A stretch of 64,000 bases of DNA. Origin: Tolypocladium sp. Sup5 PDA-1. Its lineage: Eukaryota > Ascomycota > Sordariomycetes > Hypocreales > Ophiocordycipitaceae. This document shows positions 56,720-64,000 of the stretch, one piece after another. The stretch covers positions 806,001 to 870,000 of the forward strand of contig JPHH03000001.1 in assembly GCA_000750105.3 (NCBI GenBank). Reading direction: 5' to 3'. A program made the translations under genes and the position numbers. The notes beneath the pieces are model-generated. The model had not been told where the DNA came from. It made no database searches and saw only the letters and a list, made by a program, of their open reading frames with translations. Position 1 is the stretch's first letter. Each line of letters starts with the position of its first letter.

Positions 56720-59700
56720 GGCATCTCAGGACGACCGCTTACACGGCAGCAGCTGCGCCCAAGCTCGCAACAGACACCAGTCTTCCTCGGCAGCCAACGC
56801 GTTGATACCCGTTGCCAGTCACGTCAGCTCCCAGCCACGTGAAATACGCCTTGGCAACTGCATGCTTCCAGACCTGCCTCGGGGCTCCATCCCCTTTCCT
56901 CATGGCGCTCTACGGACTCTCAACCACCACCCACCACGCCCGAAACCGTGCCAAGGCCCGGAAGACGCAGCCCGCCACGAGGGGAAGCAGATAAGTCACC
57001 TCGTGGCTTGCGCAGTTGCAAAACGAGGCTTGCCAGGCACGGCCACCCTTGACGGCCAATTGCGACGACTTACACGCTCCGGGGGCCAAGCCAACGGGCG
57101 CCGGGCTGGCCCCCCAATATAGAAGTTGTCGCGCCGCGGCTTCGGAACAATCTACCCCAAACCCCAAAGTTGGCCGTGCCGTGCGGGTGCAGGAAATTGA
57201 CGGTTGGCTCCTACAAGCCGGGCCAACTGCGTACTGCTACAGACTACGGACTACGGACTACGGAACGCATCCATCACATTAATGCCAGCAGCGGGTGATG
57301 GAAACTGATAACTGCCCGAGGCGTGTCTCGCTGCACGTGCCGCGCAGGGTCTCAAATGGTTGGTGATCGCGAGCGCCAGCAGTGAAAGAGCGCTTCCAGG
57401 CTGGTTCCATGCCAACCGGTCAGAAACGCCGTGTAACCATCCCTTCTATTTGCCTGCTTCGACCCCACAGCACCGCCGAAACAAAAATGCACATGCACGA
57501 CGGAGACAACGAAGCCCACGGCGGGAAAAAAAGCAAACGATGGGATCTGGGACGGTTTTCTCCGGCCCCCTCCCGCGATCAGTGGCGGCTGTTCCTCTTC
57601 TTCCTTCTCGGTTGGTTTTTTTTTTGCTTTTCCATTGGCGGCGCCGGTTGCGGAGGCGCGACGGCGCGACGGCGCGAGAACGGGCCGGAGGGGGTCGTCC
57701 CGGGCCCCCAGGCCTGGAGGCGTCAAGCTTTTTGCGTACACGATGTGCCAACGAGGAAAAACAACTCGCGTCGTGGGTACATGGTACGATGGCGTAACGG
57801 CTTGGGGACTTTGGGCCACTTGGCTAGAGGCGGACTGACTTGGCGTGAAGAGCGAGAAACGCGATTAGTATCACGTCCTCTGCAGCGTAGCACTCTTCAT
57901 CACTGCCGATCCCCTCGAGGTGATAACCCCCAGACTTCCAATGGCACTTCCTAAGCGCCAGGACCATCAACCGACTGGTAGATACAAATGCCGCGGTGAT
58001 GCTGTCATGCCCTTTAGAATAGACGCTGCTGTTTCATGAGTTGTAGGATCGACTCCGAAGAGTTTGTAGCTGGCCGGGGCAACCTTGATGGACGAGGACC
58101 CAGAACCGCTATTTTCCGGCCAGACCCTGCCATCCCGTGTAACGGCTTGATTAAACGTGGGTTGAAGAGTATGTATACTCGTAGTTGCGGTATGCATATT
58201 CGTATACCAACACGTGCCGTTATTTTGCTCCTGCAATATGAACCGGCCGTGCATCTAGGTTTATTGATACGAGGTCCACGGTTCACGTGGCTCTGGTTGA
58301 GATGTTGGACCGTCTGAACCTAGTGCTTGACCTCGTGTGGTCGTTTCGTTTCGTCCAGTTGAACGCTGTAAACTACGAGTATTTATCACGCCACGTTCTG
58401 TTTAAGCCGAAAGTCAATGGCAACAAATGGCCGGGCTTCCGATTCCCCTCTTTTGCACGTTTCGCGAACCCATGCTCCTGGGCACGCCCGCGATCAAGCT
58501 CACAGCCATGCACAACCATGGCTGGAGCTGGAGCAAGGAAGCTGGGGTATATCAAGAAGAAGCGGCATAATAGCAAACTCGAGAGTTGAAACTACTAATT
58601 CCGCCTCTGTGTCACATTACACGTCCAGCTGTGCTTTGTCAATTGCTGTAGAACAGACGCAGCGGGCACAGACGCTGAGGAGTTGACAAGTCTTCGTCCA
58701 CGTCGTCTCTCAATGGCTGCTGAACGACGCAGCTCCATCAATGCCTGCTCTCCCCGCCTTAAGTGGCTCCGCTAAGGCGGTCCGTGGACCGTGTGGTTGG
58801 AATCGCCTCGCATTAGTCCTGCCATCGGGCGCGAGCTTTGACCTGGCCCAGGGCCATCCGCGCTGATGTGCTTCATGCATGCGGCGCATCTTGGCTAGCC
58901 GGGACATGGCAAGTTGAAGGATTGATGCGCCTGTGTTGTACCGCAGCGGCATGCGAGCCCGAGCATTTGCAAAAGAGTCCAGCCCGACGCGCAAACTTGA
59001 CATGCCCGTTGAGATGATATCGCAGAATATCAGTTCATAGTAAATGAAGGTTTCTGGCCCCTGAGCAGGGGTCATGCCTGTCCCCGGCCCCAATGGCGAA
59101 CGAGTGGATAAACCGGGTTCATCAGCGCAAACCAACACCCACTCCCAGCGCTGCCTTGGTTGGCGAGGACGGATGAGCGCGACCCAGAGATTTTCTTTGT
59201 CCGAGGCCGGGCCGCCTCCTAGACCCGAAGCCGCGCCCGTTACTGAAGTTGGTTTAGTTGTGCCCTTTGCGAGAAGTCGAAGGAATCGACAAAGTTTCGT
59301 TGGCCTCGAAGACGGCCGACCCGTCTAATTTCCACAAGCAACAAGTTGAAACGAGGCATCGGCCGGGATGTTATTCTTGGGAGCTCAAGGTGCTATCGAG
59401 GCAAGCGAGGGCTGTTGTCGCCCGCGGATGATCGACGCCGTCTGGTGCGATGACGGTGACACGGTGAGATGACCAGTGGCTCTCTGCAATTTGGAGCGAT
59501 ATTGGACAGCCCACAGACCCGGAGAGCAGTGGGCATCAGTAAGCCCTTGCTTGGGTCAGCAGCCCCCGTCTTGGGTCCTTGCCTGGGCACAGTCCAAGTT
59601 GGACGCAGTGAGGCCGGCACTGCGCGGTGGTGCTAGAGCTAGGCTACGGCTCTGTTTCTCGCCAGCACGAGTACCGAGGCCACGGGTCGCCGGCCTCGAC

Positions 59701-62088
59701 GATCAAAGAGCAGGATGTCGGGGCCGCCGGAGGGATTAAGGGCGCAGGCGAGGTTTGAACTGGGACTAGCCAAGCTAGCTTCGTGATGGTGATAACCTCG
59801 CATGCCATGTGATGGAGTGCATATCGTCAAGGTGCCTTGGTGGTGTTGTCGTGCAGACGGCTCCGTTTCGCTTCTGCAAGGCTCTGTCTGTTCCCGCGGG
59901 CGAAGGCCAGCTCGTCCACTTCCTGGCAGCGGTGCATTGGGGGTTGCTGCAAGATTGTTGACAGCTCGGAGCTTAAAAGTCGAGATATCAAACCTGCCCT
60001 GCCATGTCTCACGGAACGAACCCAGGGGGCAGCATGGCTGATTGGTAGCACCTCGACGTCCAAGCACGCGATATCCACGTTTCCCCATGGATTGGCCTGC
60101 CTCGTTTCGGGTCCGGAGTCCACGACAGTTCACGATGGCGGACGTGAGGCGAGGCGCGCCGACATCGACGACCGTGGCTTGTCGTGGACGGTCCCGTGTC
60201 GTGCGTGTCGTGCATGGCAGCGCGGCCGGGGACGAAGGGTGGCCAAAATGTGACGAATTGCTGGGGCCATTGAGCGATGCCCGGCTGATCTCCGCGGTTT
60301 GACCATTTTGGCCTGGGCTGGGGCCGCAGGCCTGCATGTATGGCTGGATGGAGGCATTGGAGGCGCGATGCCAGCGTTGGGTTGCTGGATGTTCATCCAA
60401 GGAAATTGGCGTTGGGTGGCCCTGGCCAGGCCATTTTATCCGCCAGGGCATTGGGCTGCCCAGGGACGCGGCCAGTAGCGGCACCAGTGGAGGCTCCAGC
60501 GCTCCCCAGCGGATGGCTCCCGACAGGCTGCGCCGCTGCCGCTATCGCTGGTGGTGCTCGACGACTCGTGCTTGGGCCAGCAGACAGCGCTGGCTCTGCT
60601 GGAGACTGCTGCAGCAGGCGGGGATTACGAGTACCTAGGTACCTTAGGTACCTGAGTTGGCATTCCAGGTCGGGTCCCCTCCCCTGTCGCCAAAAGGCCA
60701 AGGCCAACACGTTGCCCAATTGAGGCATCCAGTCCCCCCAACCACGAACCAGGATGCTGCGAGGACGCAGAGCAGCCCAGAGAGTGCCTCAGCTGCAGCC
60801 CAGCCCAGCCCAGTCCAGTCCAGGGCGCCGATCGACTTTTTGCCGGGCTGCAGGAGCGGATTCTGGCTTCTCCAGGGGTTTGTTGCTCCTCCGTTCACGA
60901 GCCCGCGGCTGGGTGACCATTCTCGCTGGCTGGCCCCTTTCAGATCCATGCCACGCCCCTCAGCATCGCCAACTCATGGATGGACCCTGGGATCGCCTCG
61001 AACCGCCGGGGCACAGGTGAAGCTGCTGCGAGGTGTGCCAACGGACGCAGAAGAGAGTGGATACTAGTCCGTACATAACAAGGCCTTGCCTCTCTGTGCT
61101 CTGTGCTTCGCGCAGCCCGATCGACCCTGGCCACCACCTCGTCATCTCGTCGTCGTCGTCCAATTTCCACTCTGGGGCCGCGTTTCTCGACTTGACTGGA
61201 GGAGCTCTTGGGCCTCTCGTCACTCTCTCCGCCCTTCTCTCGTTCCTCTCCTTTCCCACGGCAGTGCTCTCTGTGCTGCGCGCCTCATCAACCAGATAAC
61301 CAGTCCATCGGTCCATCACCTGCCGTGGAGAGGTCTCGCACAGGCGACCCGACGATTGGTGGGATCCTGATGGGCTAGCTGCTGACTGTCGGTCCTTGCG
61401 CCAGGAGCCTTCTTCTGTCGTCTGCTCGCGCGTCTCCTTGTAAGTCACCGCCGTGTCTGCGACCTATTAGTCGTTCTTCTCTCTGCAGCGGCCACCACCA
61501 CTCGAGCACATACGAGTATGCATCGCGCGGCACTCGACTTGGGCTGACTCGAGCCCGACAGTTTGCACGCTCTTGATTTCGACATTACATTGCGGGCGTC
61601 TGCCGCGTTTCCTTCGTTTATACCCATACCCACCGCCGACGCGGCTTTAAGACACGCCCCCAGCTATTTGCACAGCGAGCGAGAAAGCAAGCAAACACCA
61701 CTGGTCGACGACTTCAGAGCATCATCCATACCAATTCCAGAAACATTGCCGGCAAATTACCCTTTCTCGACCCTGAGCCGCCGGAACTGTTTTGCGATTG
61801 ACACCCACTCCCGAAACGGACCCTTTCTGTTGGCTGGCGTTGAACAAAGGACCGAGTCACTGAAACACGGCATTTGAGCTCCTATATTTGGCAATAGGAG
61901 GTGTGTAAGACGCTCCACGCTCTTCGACCTTGTGCTGCCACCTGCTTCTCCTGAAAGGACAGCGGCACGTTGAATGCAGTTTGAAAAGCCATGCTAACTA
62001 TTCCATTCAGCTTCCAAGCACCTGCTGCAAGACAATCTGTGACCGCCTCGAACATCGACGGATATTGTGGAGGCTTGAACTACCAACC

Positions 62089-62215
62089 GTGAGTAGCGTC
62101 CCCCCCGGCATGATACGTCAACAAACGCGTTTCTGCCATGGTGGTTCGCCATAAGGATGCGCTGCCTGCAGGCGACGTTGCTTTTGCCAGATGCTAACCG
62201 GCTAAAGGCCAACAG
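62089..62215 (+). other. Candidate intron in 5' leader
   Basis: GTGAGT donor at 62089, TGCTAAC branch site at 62192-62198, and CAACAG acceptor ending at 62215; 127 bp. These are the best splice signals upstream of the coiled-coil gene. Splicing would remove an upstream ATG at 62157 that otherwise opens a 107-codon frame overlapping the main start. Confidence 0.45.
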
Positions 62216-62460
62216 AAGTGCAGAAGTGCACTGTAGATGCGTCGGTATTGAGCGGAGAGCACCGTCGCTGTCAGTTCTCAGCTGCAGGGACCGCTTTGAG
62301 GTGGCAGAGTACTCAGCACGGCTGTCTGTCTTGCTCCGAAACATCGAGAAGCAGGCCGCATCTGCAAGCCACGGGCCGATTGATGCGCCGCCTTCTCATT
62401 CACGGACTGCGCCATATACAGGAATCGAGGTTCTAACGGACCCGATCCTGCATCTTGGAA

Positions 62461-64000
62461 ATGGCTGTTTGGCAGACTGACGATGAGTATACCACTGGCC
62501 TGGGCGCCGGTTCGCTATCAACGGCCGAAGACGTGCCCCCATTCAGGACGCCTTCCGGAGCTTCGAAAAAGTCGTCGCGACGGTCCGTCACCCCACCAGG
62601 CCGGGGGTCATCTCCGTCTCACATGACTACCGAACGGAGTGAGAAGCGGTCGTCGAGGGACATCACGACCGACGAGAGCATCAGCATCCTGGACCCCCGG
62701 AGGTTCACGCCGACGCTGCACGCCAACCTCGTGTCCGAGATCCTGGCCCTGAGACGAGACCAGGAGGAGAAGACGAAGCAGATCGAGAGCTTGGAAACCA
62801 CGCTTCACTCTGTGAAAGGGGAGCATGAGCAGCTACAGGACAGCCTGACGAACACGACAAAGGAGAGCCGCTCCCTCAAGCGCCAGCTGTCCTTGCTGGA
62901 AGGCGGGACGTCATCCGCGTTGGGCGAGCTCGCGCGCGAGAGAGATGATGCCGTGGACTCGATTGCCGAGGCGAAGAAACGTCTGGACGCAGCACAGAAG
63001 AAGATTCGAACCCAGGAAGATGATTCCCAGAGGGTACACGACTTGTGGGCGCAGGAAAAGGACGGATGGGAAGATGAGAGACGCAAGTATGAGCGCAAGA
63101 TTCACATCGCCGAGAGCCGCCTAAAGATGGTGCTCGATGAAGTGGCCGCCTACCAGGCTGCTCACATGAACGGTAGCGGCACGGGTCATGGCCACGACAG
63201 CGAGGGGGAGGAGAGTGGCAGGGACAACGACGCCGGGAGCGTCCGGACGATGAGCATGACCAACAGCATCCGGCATTCCCTTTTCAACGGCCCTGGAGCC
63301 GCATTGCACAATGGCCACTCCCTCGCCGACGAGCTGAACTTTGACGATGATGACCAGACCGATGCCGACGGACGTGAGAGTGTCCTCTCGATTCACACGA
63401 GCCCCAACAAGCACACGCGCAACTTCAGCCGCGACGGTGTTCCCAGCAGGATGCACCGCCGCAATTTGAGCATGGAGAGCATGAAGCGACCAGGCAGCGT
63501 GGCCCGTGGGAAGCTGTTTATGAACCAGTCAGTTATGGAAGCCCTGGAAGGCGAGGATGAGGAGGAAGAGGAAGCCCAACCAACAGCCCCCAAGGCCACT
63601 TACACGGACACCGGCATACAATACTCACCGCCACCCTCGCCCGGAGTCCCAGCCGTCAAGCCGTTCACGCCCGACGTCATGATGCGCGGAAAGACACCCG
63701 AGCTTGATAGCCCGTCTCGTGGCGATTTGGAAATCGAGGCCAATCAAAGACGCAAGCGGGTGCAAATCAGTCGACCGCTGATCATCGAGCCGTCGAGGGT
63801 GGACACCAGGATGGTGTCGGCTGCAGCTCAGACCATCGAGGAACCGTTGAGCCCTCCCCGAACGCCCAAGTCGCCTTTCCGAGACGATACGCCCCCGCCC
63901 GAAATCCAGGAAGCTCCTCCTATGGTGAGCTCGTCAACCCAAACCGAGGAACCTCCCCGGATGTCTCGCGGATTCAGTCCTGCACGCCTCACTCCGACTC
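62461..64000 (+). CDS. Large coiled-coil protein, 3' end outside window
   Basis: Open from the ATG (MAVWQTDDEYTTGLGAG) for 513 codons to the window edge with no stop and no intron needed. Residues 1-70 are Ser/Arg-rich and polar. About 75-235 form a long coiled coil, starting near SILDPRRFTPTLHANLVSEILALRR, with heptads through LETTLHSVKGEHEQL and ELARERDDAVDSI. After that come acidic stretches (DDDDQTD, EGEDEEEEEA), repeated SPPPSP and TP motifs, and QTEEP/QTIEEP repeats, so the rest is probably disordered and phosphorylated. It resembles a conserved Pezizomycotina family that some annotations call pathway-specific nitrogen regulator. No DNA-binding domain is visible here, so I do not adopt that name. 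Function is unknown. The leader seems to exceed 1 kb and likely has an intron. Confidence 0.8.
   Translation, partial: MAVWQTDDEYTTGLGAGSLSTAEDVPPFRTPSGASKKSSRRSVTPPGRGSSPSHMTTERSEKRSSRDITTDESISILDPRRFTPTLHANLVSEILALRRDQEEKTKQIESLETTLHSVKGEHEQLQDSLTNTTKESRSLKRQLSLLEGGTSSALGELARERDDAVDSIAEAKKRLDAAQKKIRTQEDDSQRVHDLWAQEKDGWEDERRKYERKIHIAESRLKMVLDEVAAYQAAHMNGSGTGHGHDSEGEESGRDNDAGSVRTMSMTNSIRHSLFNGPGAALHNGHSLADELNFDDDDQTDADGRESVLSIHTSPNKHTRNFSRDGVPSRMHRRNLSMESMKRPGSVARGKLFMNQSVMEALEGEDEEEEEAQPTAPKATYTDTGIQYSPPPSPGVPAVKPFTPDVMMRGKTPELDSPSRGDLEIEANQRRKRVQISRPLIIEPSRVDTRMVSAAAQTIEEPLSPPRTPKSPFRDDTPPPEIQEAPPMVSSSTQTEEPPRMSRGFSPARLTPT

Larger units (their letters stand above)
55999..62460. other. Gene-poor gap of about 6.5 kb
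   Basis: Largest gap apart from the left end. It starts with the dehalogenase promoter and ends with the leader of the coiled-coil gene. Frames up to 281 codons (59639-60484 minus) have no domain and non-ATG starts. A 41-codon ATG frame at 56594-56719 is noted separately. Motifs: overlapping TACGGACTA copies at 57245-57260, TACGAGTA at 58374, 60626 and 61511, TACTCGTA at 58176, TAGTCCGTA at 61065, a palindrome-rich CCTAGGTACCTTAGGTACC at 60634-60652, and a CGCGACGG tandem near 57656-57680. From about 61080 the plus strand is pyrimidine-rich, so transcription of the right-hand gene may start there. Confidence 0.45.

Noticed and set aside
59639..60484. 281-codon minus-strand frame
   Set aside because: No ATG start, no domain, and equally open frames on the other strand.
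63001..63020. tRNA B-box-like GATTCGAACC
   Set aside because: It is inside the coding frame of the coiled-coil protein and no cloverleaf partner (A box, acceptor stem) is present.

Overview
This window is nuclear DNA of a filamentous ascomycete. Genes are split by many short introns (about 50-130 bp) with GTRNGT donors, CTRAC-type branch sites and YAG acceptors. Coding DNA is GC-rich with mostly C or G in third positions. The proteins (class I-type chitin synthase, Opy2-type HOG adaptor, CCG-6-like wall protein, fungal ras-2-type GTPase) are those of Pezizomycotina. A Sordariomycete, most likely Hypocreales, is my inference from protein resemblance, not from a search. I saw no rRNA, tRNA, CRISPR array, transposon ORF or telomere repeat.

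Layout. 1-9 kb: no supportable gene. 9-16.4 kb: a Rev1-like BRCT protein (+), a small two-exon gene not visible as a single ORF (-), a propionyl/acetyl-CoA synthetase-like enzyme ending in a PTS1-type AKL (-), and a small GPI-type wall protein (-). 16.4-21.2 kb: empty. 21.2-36.8 kb is the dense core: quinone oxidoreductase (+), dienelactone hydrolase (-), RPA1 (+), gamma-glutamyl phosphate reductase (-), an MFS transporter (+), a serine racemase/threonine dehydratase-fold enzyme (-), ketol-acid reductoisomerase (-) and UBC12 (-). 37.5-40.4 kb: chitin synthase (-). The rest is sparse: an OPY2-like gene (+), a ras-2-like GTPase (-), a type II haloacid dehalogenase (-), and the 5' part of a large coiled-coil protein (+) that runs off the right edge. 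Gaps between these are 3-6 kb.

The genes do not form a biosynthetic cluster. They are mostly housekeeping: amino-acid metabolism (proline, branched-chain, serine/threonine), DNA replication and repair (RPA1, BRCT protein), neddylation (UBC12), wall synthesis (chitin synthase, CCG-6-like) and signalling (OPY2, ras). The two signalling genes and the coiled-coil gene sit next to the longest noncoding stretches.

Points most worth a second look: a protein-like 67-codon frame directly after, and in frame with, the UBC12 stop codon (readthrough or hidden small membrane protein); a very short two-exon gene at 10.6-11.0 kb; strong enrichment of two short motif families (TACGGASTA and TACGAGTA with complements), almost only in noncoding DNA; a PTS1 on the acyl-CoA synthetase; and an intron in the 5' leader of the coiled-coil gene that would remove a long upstream ORF. 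All exon boundaries were placed by eye from reading frame, splice signals and family knowledge. No alignment or expression data were available.
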